From assembly GCA_024681515.1 (NCBI GenBank), contig JAILAR010000006.1, positions 1 to 64,000 on the forward strand: a stretch of DNA of 64,000 nucleotides. The letters run 5' to 3'. The notes below the pieces were generated by a model. That model was not told the origin of the DNA. It made no database searches and saw only the letters and a list, made by a program, of their open reading frames with translations. Positions 1 to 9,536 of the stretch are shown here, in pieces (position 1 is the first letter of the stretch; each line of letters starts with the position of its first letter). Made by a program: the position numbers and the translations under genes. This DNA is from Eubacterium sp. (lineage in GTDB: Bacteria; Bacillota; Clostridia; Lachnospirales; Lachnospiraceae).

Positions 1-127
1 CAACCTCAAGATGAGATATCCCACTCCATAAGGAGTTAAGACCCCTTGAAGACTACAAGGTTGATAGGCACAGAGTGGAAGTGTGGTGACACATGGAGCG
101 GATGTGTACTAATAGGTCGAGGGCTTT
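1..127 (+). rRNA. 23S ribosomal RNA, 3' end (partial)
   Basis: Conserved 23S 3' sequence 'aagatgagatatcccactccata...gagttaagaccccttgaagactacaaggttgatagg...gtgtactaataggtcgagggctttt'; end approximate. Confidence 0.93.
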
Positions 128-245
128 TCCTGAGAAAAGCAAAAAGAATGATCCAGTCTGATTCGTGTCTTGTGACTGTTTGTATGAAGTTTTCAGTGAA
201 TGGTGCATTTTTTTGTGCCCGGATTCAGTGAATACAGACAGACAT

Positions 246-304
246 AAAAAGAGTGGGTACACGGTGATACGTGATCGTATCGCTGTGTACCCGCTCTTTT
301 TTAT
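246..304. terminator. bidirectional intrinsic terminator
   Basis: aaaaAGAGtGGGTACACgGtGATACGtgatCGTATCgCtGTGTACCCgCTCTtttttt, between the rRNA and convergent sulP. Confidence 0.85.
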
Positions 305-2082
305 TTCCGCTTTGGACCGTAGGCCCAGGTTTTCTCGGCAATGTGCTCGCTGTGGGTGGCTGCTTCGGGGTGGGACCGTTGGACCAGAGGATAGGGTTTG
401 GTGTACCCTGCGTCCTTCAGTGCCAGGGAAATCCTGGACCACACAGCTCCCTCCGTGACCAGACGCTCCGCACCGAAGGCGCGAAGCTCTGCATTTACCT
501 CCGTAACGTGTCCGGCCAGATAGAAGCGGATTCCTTGTTCTTTATATCGGTCATAAAGCAGGAGCAGGCGCTCCGCGGCGGTTACATCCACACTTCCGAT
601 CCCCGCAGCATCTACCACGATCACACGGGTGTCTTCCAAAGCGGCCTTTTTGAGTCCATCTTCAAAGTCGGAAATATTTGCAAAAAAGAGAGCTCCGGAG
701 AAGCGGTACAGCAGGACATGTTCGATGGGAAGGTACGTGTGCCTTCGCTTCAGACTGTGGAACCCTTCTTCCTCGGGATCCACACCCAGGATCTCGATCT
801 TCGGCCGGGACTGTTTCACGATAAATGTGACGGAGGACAGCAGCACGCCTACAAGAACTCCGTATACGGTACCCATCAGAAGAACGGCCAGCAGGGCTGC
901 CCAGAAGATGATGAACTCGGATTTGTCTACGGCCTTAAGTTTTTTTGCCAGATGGAACTCGAAGGTTCCGATCAGGGCGGAAATGACGATCCCGGTCAGA
1001 ACCGGAACCGGAAGGTAAGAAATGAATCCTGTGCCGAAGAGCAGGATCAGAACCATGGTCAGGGAAGCGGAGACGGACATCCACTGGGAACGAACGCCGA
1101 ACTGGTCTGCGATACCGGAACGGGACACGCTTCCGTTTACCGGACAGCAGCCGGTAAGTGCGGCGGATGCATTTCCGAGAGAAAAGGCGAGGATCTCGCG
1201 GCGGGTATGCAGGGTCTCGTTATATTTCAGTGCGTAGTTTCCGGAAGCCAGAAGGGTTTCGGACAGGATCACAATGGCAATGGTAAAGGTGGGAAGCAGA
1301 AGTTCCTGTACACCCAGAGAAAAATAAGAAAAATCGGGGAAAACGAGTTTCGGAAGCCCGGTGCTGACTTCCGGCAGGCATGCGATCCCTGATTCTTTCA
1401 GGGGAAAGATCAGTGATACGGCGGCGCCGAGCGCCATGACGATGGCCTGCATGGGGATTTTCGGAACGAATCTGCGGCTGACCAGCAGAATGCAGATGGT
1501 GGAAAGCCCCAGAATCAAAGAGGGGGTATGGAAATGTTGCTCGGCCTGTTCGTAGATATGGATCAGAAGTTCCACCAGTTCTCCGCTACCGGAGGTTCCG
1601 CCGAACAGTTTCGGAATCTGCATGCAGATAATGGTGATCCCGATGCCTGTGATAAAACCGCCCATAACGGGCTGGGAGATGAATTTCATCAATCGGTTGG
1701 CTTTCAGTAAGAAGAAGAGCAGGAGCCAGAGTGCGACTAAAAGTGTAATGAGCGGCATGATGCGAACCGCGTCTTCGGAACCGGCGCTGATTCCGAGAGA
1801 GGCCAGCAGAGCACCTGTCAGGGCGGCAGGAGCGGCATCCACGCCGAAGACGAAACGCGGGGAGGTTGTCAGTAGACCGTAAACCAGAATGGGCAGAAAG
1901 GAACCGTAGAGTCCGTAGATCGCAGGAAGCCCGGCTACCATGGCATAGCCCATGGAGATGGGGATCGAGACAAGGGCGATCAGGACTCCGATCAGAAGGT
2001 CCAGGCCGATATTTTTTCCGGGGGATTGGCCATCGGACCGGCCGGACTTAATTGTAGGGAAAAACAGATTTTTTCCTTGCAT
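301..2082 (-). CDS. SulP family inorganic anion (sulfate) transporter with C-terminal STAS domain
   Basis: 593 aa; SulP N-terminus (LIGVLIALVSIPISMGYAMVAGLPAIYGLYGSFLP), STAS-like C-terminus (VIVVDAAGIGSVDVTAAERL). Confidence 0.9.
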   Translation of the reverse strand: MQGKNLFFPTIKSGRSDGQSPGKNIGLDLLIGVLIALVSIPISMGYAMVAGLPAIYGLYGSFLPILVYGLLTTSPRFVFGVDAAPAALTGALLASLGISAGSEDAVRIMPLITLLVALWLLLFFLLKANRLMKFISQPVMGGFITGIGITIICMQIPKLFGGTSGSGELVELLIHIYEQAEQHFHTPSLILGLSTICILLVSRRFVPKIPMQAIVMALGAAVSLIFPLKESGIACLPEVSTGLPKLVFPDFSYFSLGVQELLLPTFTIAIVILSETLLASGNYALKYNETLHTRREILAFSLGNASAALTGCCPVNGSVSRSGIADQFGVRSQWMSVSASLTMVLILLFGTGFISYLPVPVLTGIVISALIGTFEFHLAKKLKAVDKSEFIIFWAALLAVLLMGTVYGVLVGVLLSSVTFIVKQSRPKIEILGVDPEEEGFHSLKRRHTYLPIEHVLLYRFSGALFFANISDFEDGLKKAALEDTRVIVVDAAGIGSVDVTAAERLLLLYDRYKEQGIRFYLAGHVTEVNAELRAFGAERLVTEGAVWSRISLALKDAGYTKPYPLVQRSHPEAATHSEHIAEKTWAYGPKRK

Positions 2083-2215
2083 GGGACTCCTTCTGCAGGA
2101 TCTGCCTGATTGTATTAAGGAATATGGTTGCTGCGGATTACTTAATTGGATCGGATTTGCCGGATTAGCTGAATATGATCAAATCCTCTTATTCACTGAT
2201 AAACACAAAATGAGT

Positions 2216-2626
2216 TTACATAATACTACTGTGCATCAGATCAGACAGCTTCCTTCCGTAGAAGAAATCGTGAACCATTTTGTCGAAGTCTTCCCACATG
2301 GGCAACGTACGGCAGGCATTTCTTCGGCTGCAATCATAGTTCGGATCTGCCAGACAGGCTACGGAGGAGAGTGTACCCTCCATCATTTCGATGATCTCTC
2401 CGACGGTTATGTCCTCCGGCATTCGGACGAGACGGTATCCGCCGCCTTTTCCGCTGGCGCCGCTTAGCAGGCCGCCGGTGACCAGTTCTTTTACGATGAT
2501 CTCCAGATATTTCTTTGAAATGCCCTGTCGCTCTGCGATGTCTTTGAGTGGGACATATCCTTCACTGTGCTGCTCCGCAAGATCGATCATGACACGGAGT
2601 GCATATCTTCCTTTCGTTGAAATCAT
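2216..2626 (-). CDS. Rrf2 family transcriptional regulator (CymR/IscR-like)
   Basis: MISTKGRYALRVMIDLAEQ...GISKKYLEIIVKELVTGGLLSGASGKGGGYRLVR; start set at MISTKGRYA. Confidence 0.93.
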   Translation of the reverse strand: MISTKGRYALRVMIDLAEQHSEGYVPLKDIAERQGISKKYLEIIVKELVTGGLLSGASGKGGGYRLVRMPEDITVGEIIEMMEGTLSSVACLADPNYDCSRRNACRTLPMWEDFDKMVHDFFYGRKLSDLMHSSIM

Positions 2627-2659
2627 GACGTTACCTCCTGTGATCAGAAACATTTCTAT

Positions 2660-2679
2660 AACCTACTCTATCATAGGGT
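2660..2679. promoter_or_regulatory. candidate Rrf2 operator upstream of rrf2
   Basis: AACCTA-N8-TAGGGT imperfect palindrome, same half-sites as 2717-2737. Confidence 0.55.
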
Positions 2680-2716
2680 GAATGGTCGATTCAAGAAAAA
2701 ATGATAAATTTTTAAA

Positions 2717-2737
2717 AACCTATTGACACAGTAGGTT
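2717..2737. promoter_or_regulatory. candidate Rrf2 operator overlapping -35 of metY-cysK leader promoter
   Basis: Perfect palindrome AACCTA-N9-TAGGTT with TTGACA inside the spacer. Confidence 0.6.
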
Positions 2738-2751
2738 AATAGTGATATTAT
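2723..2751 (+). promoter_or_regulatory. sigma70/A-type promoter
   Basis: TTGACA - 17 nt - TATTAT. Confidence 0.8.
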
Positions 2752-2848
2752 GACGATGGTTCCGATAAATACCTACGAACCCGATAGGGTTTTAGGAGAA
2801 CGGAGCACATCTAAGTGCGAAGTATGGAATAATCAGGAGGCAGGAACG

Positions 2849-2968
2849 ATGCGTAACGACAGATACCATTTTGAAAATGCCAATTGGATAATGTGTTGTC
2901 GAATGCGAAACTCCCGGGCATATCATGTGGCTGGGGTGGGTACATGTCGATGTTGCCGCCTCGCTTAA
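2849..2968 (+). CDS. cysteine-rich leader peptide (39 aa) upstream of metY-cysK
   Basis: MRNDRYHFENANWIMCCRMRNSRAYHVAGVGTCRCCRLA; SD caggaggcagg upstream of ATG; 5 Cys codons. Confidence 0.65.
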   Translation: MRNDRYHFENANWIMCCRMRNSRAYHVAGVGTCRCCRLA

Positions 2969-3013
2969 GTATGAGGGTCCCCTGGATCCTTGTGCGATAG
3001 AAAGAGCCATTTG

Positions 3014-3049
3014 CCCGGGAGCCGGAACACAGCAACCGGGTTCTTTTTA
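3014..3049 (+). terminator. putative attenuator terminator in metY leader
   Basis: CCCGG(gagccggaacacagcaa)CCGGG followed by ttcttttta. Confidence 0.5.
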
Positions 3050-3207
3050 TGAAGGCAAGATGCAATGAACCGGATCTGATCGGAATGTATCATGAATGCA
3101 TGGCATGAGCCTCTAAATTAAGAAACATAATAACAGATTCGAAAAAAAAGAATAACAGATCAAAAACAGATCACAACAAATAATCGATATAAAAGGAGAA
3201 CAAAACA

Positions 3208-4491
3208 ATGAGCGATTACAGATTTGAGACACTTCAGTTACACGTAGGACAGGAACAGCCGGATCCGGCAACAGACGCAAGAGCAGTGCCGATCTACCAG
3301 ACGACCTCTTATGTATTCCGCAACAGCCAGCACGCAGCTGACCGCTTCGGTCTGGCGGATGCAGGCAACATCTACGGACGCCTTACCAACTCCACACAGG
3401 ATGTGCTGGAGAAGCGACTGGCAGCTCTGGAAGGCGGCTCCGCAGCACTGGCACTGGCCAGCGGCGCAGCAGCCATCACCTACACCATCGAAGCTCTGGC
3501 AGCAAACGGAGGACATATCGTTGCACAGAAGACCATTTACGGCGGAAGCTACAATCTGCTGGCACACACGCTGCCCCAGTACGGCATCGAGACCACATTT
3601 GTGGATGCTCACAACCTGGCAGAGGTTGAGGGCGCTATTAAAGATAATACCAGAGCCATCTACCTTGAGACCCTGGGTAACCCCAACAGCGACATTCCGG
3701 ACATCGATGCCATCGCAGAGATCGCTCACAAGCACGGTTTGCCGGTAGTGGTTGACAACACCTTCGGTACTCCGTACCTGATCCGTCCTTTCGAGCACGG
3801 TGCAGACATCGTGGTTCATTCCGCAACCAAGTTCATCGGCGGACACGGAACGACCCTGGGCGGTATCATCATTGAGTCCGGTAAGTTTGACTGGAGCGCA
3901 AGCGGCAAGTATCCGAATATCGCAGCTCCGAATCCCAGCTACCACGGCATATCCTTCTATGACGTCGTAGGACCGGCTGCATTTGTAACCTACATCCGCG
4001 CGATCCTGCTTCGTGATACGGGTGCAACGATCTCTCCGTTCAACGCATTCCTGTTGCTGCAGGGCGTGGAGACATTATCTCTCCGCCTGGAGCGCCACGC
4101 AGAGAACACGAAGAAGGTTGTGGACTTCCTGTCCAAGCATCCGCAGGTAGCAAAGGTGAATCATCCGTCGCTGCCGGATCATCCGGATCACGCACTGTAT
4201 GAGAAATATTTCCCGAACGGCGGAGCATCCATCTTCACCTTCGAGATCAAGGGCGGCAAGGACGCTGCATGGAAGTTCATCGACAACCTGAGCATCTTCT
4301 CTCTGCTGGCCAACGTAGCTGATGTGAAGAGTCTGGTGATCCATCCGGCATCCACGACTCATTCCCAGCTGACCGACGAGGAGCTGCTGGACCAGGGCAT
4401 CACCCAGGGAACCATCCGTCTCTCCATCGGTACGGAGCATATCGATGATATCCTGGCTGATCTGCGCAAGGGCTTTGACGCAGTACGGTAG
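3208..4491 (+). CDS. metY: O-acetylhomoserine aminocarboxypropyltransferase / sulfhydrylase
   Basis: [40 protein letters not shown] Lys context [27 protein letters not shown]. Confidence 0.94.
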   Translation: MSDYRFETLQLHVGQEQPDPATDARAVPIYQTTSYVFRNSQHAADRFGLADAGNIYGRLTNSTQDVLEKRLAALEGGSAALALASGAAAITYTIEALAANGGHIVAQKTIYGGSYNLLAHTLPQYGIETTFVDAHNLAEVEGAIKDNTRAIYLETLGNPNSDIPDIDAIAEIAHKHGLPVVVDNTFGTPYLIRPFEHGADIVVHSATKFIGGHGTTLGGIIIESGKFDWSASGKYPNIAAPNPSYHGISFYDVVGPAAFVTYIRAILLRDTGATISPFNAFLLLQGVETLSLRLERHAENTKKVVDFLSKHPQVAKVNHPSLPDHPDHALYEKYFPNGGASIFTFEIKGGKDAAWKFIDNLSIFSLLANVADVKSLVIHPASTTHSQLTDEELLDQGITQGTIRLSIGTEHIDDILADLRKGFDAVR

Positions 4492-4533
4492 GAGCATTTG
4501 ACGGAAATGTTCGTACAGGTGTATAGTTGTATC

Positions 4534-4584
4534 GTCATTCCGAATGAAGTGAAGGGATTCTTCGGCCTGCGGCCTCAGAATGAC
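4534..4584. repeat. dispersed palindromic repeat of the 'GTCATTC...GAATGAC' type
   Basis: GTCATTCcgaatgaagtgaagggattcttCGGCCtgcGGCCtcaGAATGAC; terminal inverted repeats. Confidence 0.55.
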
Positions 4585-4591
4585 ATGTGCC

Positions 4592-4638
4592 TGTCATCCT
4601 TAGACGGAAGGCAAGCGAGCTTGCAGGCAAAGGATCCT
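4592..4638. repeat. second related palindromic repeat (gtcatcctt...aaggatcctg)
   Basis: gtcatccttagacggaagGCAAGCgaGCTTGCaggcaaaggatcc, hairpin core. Confidence 0.45.
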
Positions 4639-4681
4639 GAAAGTATAGAAGAACATATTAATCAGAAAGAAGGATAATACC

Positions 4682-5614
4682 ATGGCAAATATCTATAAGG
4701 GAACACTTGGACTCATCGGAAATACACCGCTGGTTGAGGTGGTGAACATTGAGAAGGAACTGGGCCTGGAGGCTACCATCCTTGTGAAGCTGGAATATTT
4801 CAATCCGGCAGGAAGCGTTAAGGATCGTATCGCAAAGGCCATGATCGAGGATGCGGAGGAAAAGGGGCTTCTGAAAGAAGGTTCCGTCATCATCGAGCCT
4901 ACATCCGGAAATACAGGCATCGGTCTGGCAGCCATTGCTGCAGCCAAGGGGTATCGGATCATTCTGACCATGCCGGAGACCATGAGCGTGGAGCGCCGTA
5001 ACATTCTGAAGGCATATGGTGCCGAGCTGGTTCTGACCGAGGGCGCAAAGGGTATGAAGGGTGCCATCGCCAAGGCAGAAGAGCTGGCAAAGGAGATCCC
5101 GGGCGGTTTCATCCCCGGACAGTTTGTGAACCCTGCAAATCCGGCGATTCATAAGGCAACTACCGGTCCGGAAATCTGGAAGGACACCGACGGAAAGGTA
5201 GATATCTTTATCGCAGGCGTGGGAACCGGCGGAACGGTTACGGGAACCGGTGAGTATCTGAAGGAGCAGAATCCTGATATCAAAGTGGTGGCTCTGGAAC
5301 CGGCAGATTCTCCGGTACTGTCCGAAGGCAGAGCCGGTGCACACAAGATCCAGGGGATCGGTGCCGGATTCGTGCCGGATGTTCTGAACACCAAGGTGTT
5401 TGACGAGGTATTCAAAGCTGCAAATGACGATGCATTCGCTACGGCAAAGCTTCTTGCAAAGAAGGAAGGTATCTCCGTAGGTATTTCCTCCGGTGCGGCA
5501 CTCTTTGGTGCGATCCAGCTGGCAAAGCGCCCGGAGAACAAGGGCAAAACCATTGTGGCCCTGCTTCCGGACAGCGGCGACCGGTATTACTCAACAGCAC
5601 TTTTTACTGAATAA
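4682..5614 (+). CDS. cysK: cysteine synthase A (O-acetylserine sulfhydrylase)
   Basis: [56 protein letters not shown]. Confidence 0.96.
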   Translation: MANIYKGTLGLIGNTPLVEVVNIEKELGLEATILVKLEYFNPAGSVKDRIAKAMIEDAEEKGLLKEGSVIIEPTSGNTGIGLAAIAAAKGYRIILTMPETMSVERRNILKAYGAELVLTEGAKGMKGAIAKAEELAKEIPGGFIPGQFVNPANPAIHKATTGPEIWKDTDGKVDIFIAGVGTGGTVTGTGEYLKEQNPDIKVVALEPADSPVLSEGRAGAHKIQGIGAGFVPDVLNTKVFDEVFKAANDDAFATAKLLAKKEGISVGISSGAALFGAIQLAKRPENKGKTIVALLPDSGDRYYSTALFTE

Positions 5615-5627
5615 AACGAAGCAGATG

Positions 5628-5672
5628 ACCGCTCCGACTGCCGGCTGTGCTGACGGTGGAGCGGTTTTTATT
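5628..5672 (+). terminator. intrinsic terminator after cysK
   Basis: ACCGCTCC...GGAGCGGTTTTTA. Confidence 0.75.
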
Positions 5673-5851
5673 ATTAAACGAAAAATGTTCATTTCGTCAG
5701 CTTTCACGGTGTTATGGTCTTATTATGTTAAGAATAGTTAACTGCATGAACGAAAATAAGGGTTGTCATAATACATTTGTCATGTTATAGTTTTGTTTTA
5801 GGGGGGATTCTACTATAAACATTTGGACACAGGTTTTGGGGTGATTGGCAA

Positions 5852-6808
5852 ATGGGCAGAGACGTTGATATTGCGATACGCAGGAATTATTTCGAGGATA
5901 CGATCCTGATCGTGGGAGAATTTGACGTGCTGGGACATCATATGAATTATGTTCTGCGCGTGTCCTCCTTCGGCTCGAGGTCATCGGGAGAAAATCTTCA
6001 TGTTTATTTCGGCTTGCTGGATGATACCATGCGGGATTTTACGGAAACAAGGTATCTGTATCCGCTGGACAAGATCCGTGTAAGTGATGAAGGCCTGATG
6101 ATCCGTGCGGATGATGTGGAGATCTATGAAACCGCTTACGGACTTAAGACGTTTGTGAATTATGACTCCATGACATTGGATTTTCTTATCTCCAATGACG
6201 GACACCGCTCGGAGTTTCAGCCGCTGGGCAAGGGCAATCTCAGCAACCGGATGGAAGGGTATGCGTATCCCTATTGTACCCTGGAGGGAACGGCGCTGAT
6301 CGGATCGAATTACTGTGAGGTGACGGGACAGGCATTTTATGTTCGGAGATTCCAGAATCATGGTGGTTTCTTTGATCGGAAACTCGGACAAACGGCTATC
6401 CTTCGCGGAGGAGACAGCAGTGGCGATAAGGCGATGCGTTCACTGTATGGATTCTTTGTTCTTTCCAACGGAAGGAGAGTCCTTTTCGGATCGTACGGAA
6501 ATGACCGGGAGCAGGATGATTATTTCGGTGTGTCTACAGTGACAGGAGCAGAGGAGATCGAGGCGGAACCCTTCCTGATCTCCGCATCGGAGTTCGGCGG
6601 TGAAGTCGGCGAATCCGGTATGGATGTGACCGTAAGGATCAAGTCGGTGGATGATACCGTATCCCTGAAGACCAGAAGAGATCTGGTCCGTACCCAGGAT
6701 GTGTCACCGGACAACAAGGATTTTTGTACCTATGACCGGTTTGCACGGATGGGTGGGCGTTTCCACGGAGAAAAGATCAGCGGATACGGTTGTATGATCT
6801 ACACATAA
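5852..6808 (+). CDS. hypothetical protein, possibly lipocalin-like AttH/CrtC family
   Basis: 318 aa beta-rich; NYCEVTGQAFYVRRF motif and C-terminal ISGYGC resemble AttH/CrtC-type lipocalin-like proteins; weak. Confidence 0.45.
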   Translation: MGRDVDIAIRRNYFEDTILIVGEFDVLGHHMNYVLRVSSFGSRSSGENLHVYFGLLDDTMRDFTETRYLYPLDKIRVSDEGLMIRADDVEIYETAYGLKTFVNYDSMTLDFLISNDGHRSEFQPLGKGNLSNRMEGYAYPYCTLEGTALIGSNYCEVTGQAFYVRRFQNHGGFFDRKLGQTAILRGGDSSGDKAMRSLYGFFVLSNGRRVLFGSYGNDREQDDYFGVSTVTGAEEIEAEPFLISASEFGGEVGESGMDVTVRIKSVDDTVSLKTRRDLVRTQDVSPDNKDFCTYDRFARMGGRFHGEKISGYGCMIYT

Positions 6809-6866
6809 ACGGAGCACCGAAAGGTGCGAAGTATGAAATAATAAAAAAATAATAATATTAGTAAAT

Positions 6867-6915
6867 AAACGGTTTCGTTTCCGATGCGCGGATGCATCGG
6901 AGGACGAAACCGTTT
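6867..6915. other. long hairpin (possible terminator/structured RNA)
   Basis: AAACGGTTTCGTttCCGATGCgcggatGCATCGGaggACGAAACCGTTT. Confidence 0.6.
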
Positions 6916-7168
6916 CATTATTTAAACGGGATTTTTAATCCCCATATCATAAATATGGAATGGCATGACGTAGAAACGACTAGAATCGAATGATTTGGAT
7001 TGTTTGAGGGCTGATGATTGTGTTATAATAAGATGGTATGCGCTGACCGGACGGGATATTCTGATAAGCGTCCGCAGGGCAGCGTTTTTGAGAATAAACG
7101 GAAATCATTTTGAAATGAGATATATCATCTTCACCGGGTGAGGTTATTAGCGAGGAGTATTAGACCGG

Positions 7169-9523
7169 ATGGAAGCGGCATTAGAACTGTTTGGCGGTGT
7201 CGGCCTGTTCCTTTTCGGGATGAGTCTTATGGGATCATCACTGGAGAAACTGGCAGGTTCGGGCATGGGCCGGATCCTTGAAAAATTGACTACCAGTAAG
7301 AAAAGGGGCGTTGGCGCGATCAAAGGCTGGGCTCTTGGTCTTGGCGTGACCGGGATCATTCAGAGTTCGGCGGCGACCACCATCATGCTGATCGGCTTTG
7401 TGAATGCCGGGATCATGACGCTGGCACAGGCCATACCGGTCGTGTTCGGCTCCAATGTCGGAAGTACCGTGACAGCGCAGATACTGCGGCTCGGCGATCT
7501 GGGGTCCGGCAGCCTGATCCTGCAGCTGCTGAAGCCGTCGTCCTTTGCTCCCATGCTGGTGGCGATCGGCGCCGGCATGTACATTTTTGTGAAAAAGCAG
7601 AAGGTAAAGGATATTGCGGGGATCCTGATCGGTCTTGGTACGCTGTTTTATGGTATGACCATGATGGAAGAGGTGTTTGCACCGCTGAAATCGAACCCGA
7701 AATTCCAGGAATTTTTTACGTCGTTTTCAAATCCGCTGATCGGCATTCTGACAGGCCTGATCCTGACGGCAGTGATCCAGAGCTCCAGTGCGTCTGTGGG
7801 GATCCTGCAGGCTCTGTCGGCTACGGGCGGAGTGACCTTTGGCATCGCCATCCCCATGATCATCGGACAGAACATAGGAAAATGCATGACCATCGTCATC
7901 GGCGGCATCGGTGCCAACAAAAAAGCAAAACGGGTGGCGCTGTCATACCTGCTCTTCAATATCGTGGGTGCGATCGTGATCGGCGGAGTGATCTATGCCA
8001 TTTATTATACGGTAGGGATCTCGGGGTTTGAGAACACGGTCAACCGCGGAGATATCGCCAACCTGCATCTGGGCTTTAATCTGATCATGAGTCTGCTGCT
8101 CCTTCCGCTGTCGAACAAGATGGCGGCGCTGACAGGGAAGATCCTGCGGGATAAGGATGAGGAGCCCGCAGAGGATGAGGCTTTCCGCAGACTGGATCCG
8201 CTGCTCCTTTCAACACCGGGTATCGCGCTCAGTCAGTGCAGACATCTGATGAAAGAGATGGGCGATCGGATCGCCGTAAATTACAGCCTGTCCCTGGGAC
8301 TTCTGGAGACCTATGATCCGAAGGTGGTTGAGAAGATTCAGGAAAATGAGTCCTTTATCGACCGTTGTGAAACGGAGATCACGGAATATGCACTGAAGAT
8401 CGATCCCAAACGACTGACGCCGGATAATCGGTTGATCCTGTCGGAGATCCTGAACTCTATCGGGGATTTTGAGAGAATCGGCGACCGATGTGTGAACATC
8501 GCATTTGCAGCGCAGGAGAAGCAGGAGAAGGAGGTTACCTTCTCGGCAGCAGGTCTGCTGGAGATCGGCTCCATCTCCGGAGCGGTGGAGCAGATCCTGC
8601 AGATTACATTTGAAGCCTTTGATCAGGATCAGGAGAAGGCAGCGCATCGGGTATTCCCGCTTTCCGAAACGATCGTGAGCCTCAGTGAGGCTATCCAGTC
8701 CCACCATGTGGAACGACTGCAGGAGGGGGACTGCGGCGTCAGCGGAGGTGTGGTTCTGTATGACCTGGTGAACAGCTTTGAGAGTATCGGAGATCATGCA
8801 TCGAACATTGCGCGTCATGTTGTAAAGCGTGTGATCGGAGATGCGGCATTTGATGAAATGCATGGAGAGGTGCTGGATCCTTCCAGTCCGGAATATAAGG
8901 CGATGGAGCTTTTCTATCGTGAGAAATATCTGGAACCGATCCTGATCGTGAAACCGGTCAGGGGTCGTATGGATGAGGGAGCAATGAGTCTGTCCTACGG
9001 GTCGGAGACGGAGACCGAATATCGAGATGAGACGGAAGTCCAGGGTGAGACGAAAGTCCAGGGTGAGACGGAAGTCCAGGGTGAGACGGAAGTCCAGGGT
9101 GAGACAGAAGCTCCGGATGAGGCAGAAGTCCAGGGCGAGACGGAAGCTCCGGATGAGGCAGAAGTCCAAAGCGAGACGGAAGTCCGTCATGAGACGGAAG
9201 TTTCGGATGAGCCGGAAGTTCAGGGCGAGACAGAAGTCCGTCATGAGACGGAAGTTTCGGATGAGCCGGAGGTTTCAGATGAGACGCAAGCTCCGAACGA
9301 GAAGGTAGAATCCGCCGGCAGGGATGAAACGGCTGACACGAAGGCAGAGCGCCGGATGGCAGGTCATATGCAGTCACAGATAGGGAAAACGGTGGTCAAG
9401 GAACATCCTGCTAAAAAAGAAAAAGAGAGAGATAAAAAGGACCAGAAGAAAAAGAAAAAAGAAAAGGACAAGAGCAAAGACAAAAATAAAGACAAGAATA
9501 AAGAAAAAAATAAAAAGAAATAA
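7169..9523 (+). CDS. Na/Pi cotransporter family protein with PhoU-like domain and low-complexity C-terminal tail
   Basis: [24 protein letters not shown]...[45 protein letters not shown]; PhoU-like helices; then (ETEVQG)n and Lys-rich end. Confidence 0.93.
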   Translation: MEAALELFGGVGLFLFGMSLMGSSLEKLAGSGMGRILEKLTTSKKRGVGAIKGWALGLGVTGIIQSSAATTIMLIGFVNAGIMTLAQAIPVVFGSNVGSTVTAQILRLGDLGSGSLILQLLKPSSFAPMLVAIGAGMYIFVKKQKVKDIAGILIGLGTLFYGMTMMEEVFAPLKSNPKFQEFFTSFSNPLIGILTGLILTAVIQSSSASVGILQALSATGGVTFGIAIPMIIGQNIGKCMTIVIGGIGANKKAKRVALSYLLFNIVGAIVIGGVIYAIYYTVGISGFENTVNRGDIANLHLGFNLIMSLLLLPLSNKMAALTGKILRDKDEEPAEDEAFRRLDPLLLSTPGIALSQCRHLMKEMGDRIAVNYSLSLGLLETYDPKVVEKIQENESFIDRCETEITEYALKIDPKRLTPDNRLILSEILNSIGDFERIGDRCVNIAFAAQEKQEKEVTFSAAGLLEIGSISGAVEQILQITFEAFDQDQEKAAHRVFPLSETIVSLSEAIQSHHVERLQEGDCGVSGGVVLYDLVNSFESIGDHASNIARHVVKRVIGDAAFDEMHGEVLDPSSPEYKAMELFYREKYLEPILIVKPVRGRMDEGAMSLSYGSETETEYRDETEVQGETKVQGETEVQGETEVQGETEAPDEAEVQGETEAPDEAEVQSETEVRHETEVSDEPEVQGETEVRHETEVSDEPEVSDETQAPNEKVESAGRDETADTKAERRMAGHMQSQIGKTVVKEHPAKKEKERDKKDQKKKKKEKDKSKDKNKDKNKEKNKKK
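9012..9300 (+). repeat. tandem ~18-bp coding repeats (E-T-E-V-Q-G and variants)
   Basis: gagacggaagtccagggt units, degenerating downstream. Confidence 0.85.
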
Positions 9524-9536
9524 CGGGGGTACAATT

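Noticed and set aside
271-1392. 373-aa plus-strand ORF antisense to sulP
   Set aside because: No domain pattern; low-complexity composition; sulP on the minus strand is clear
2750-2968. 72-aa version of the Cys-rich ORF starting at 2750
   Set aside because: That start overlaps the -10 element and lacks an SD; the SD-supported start is 2849
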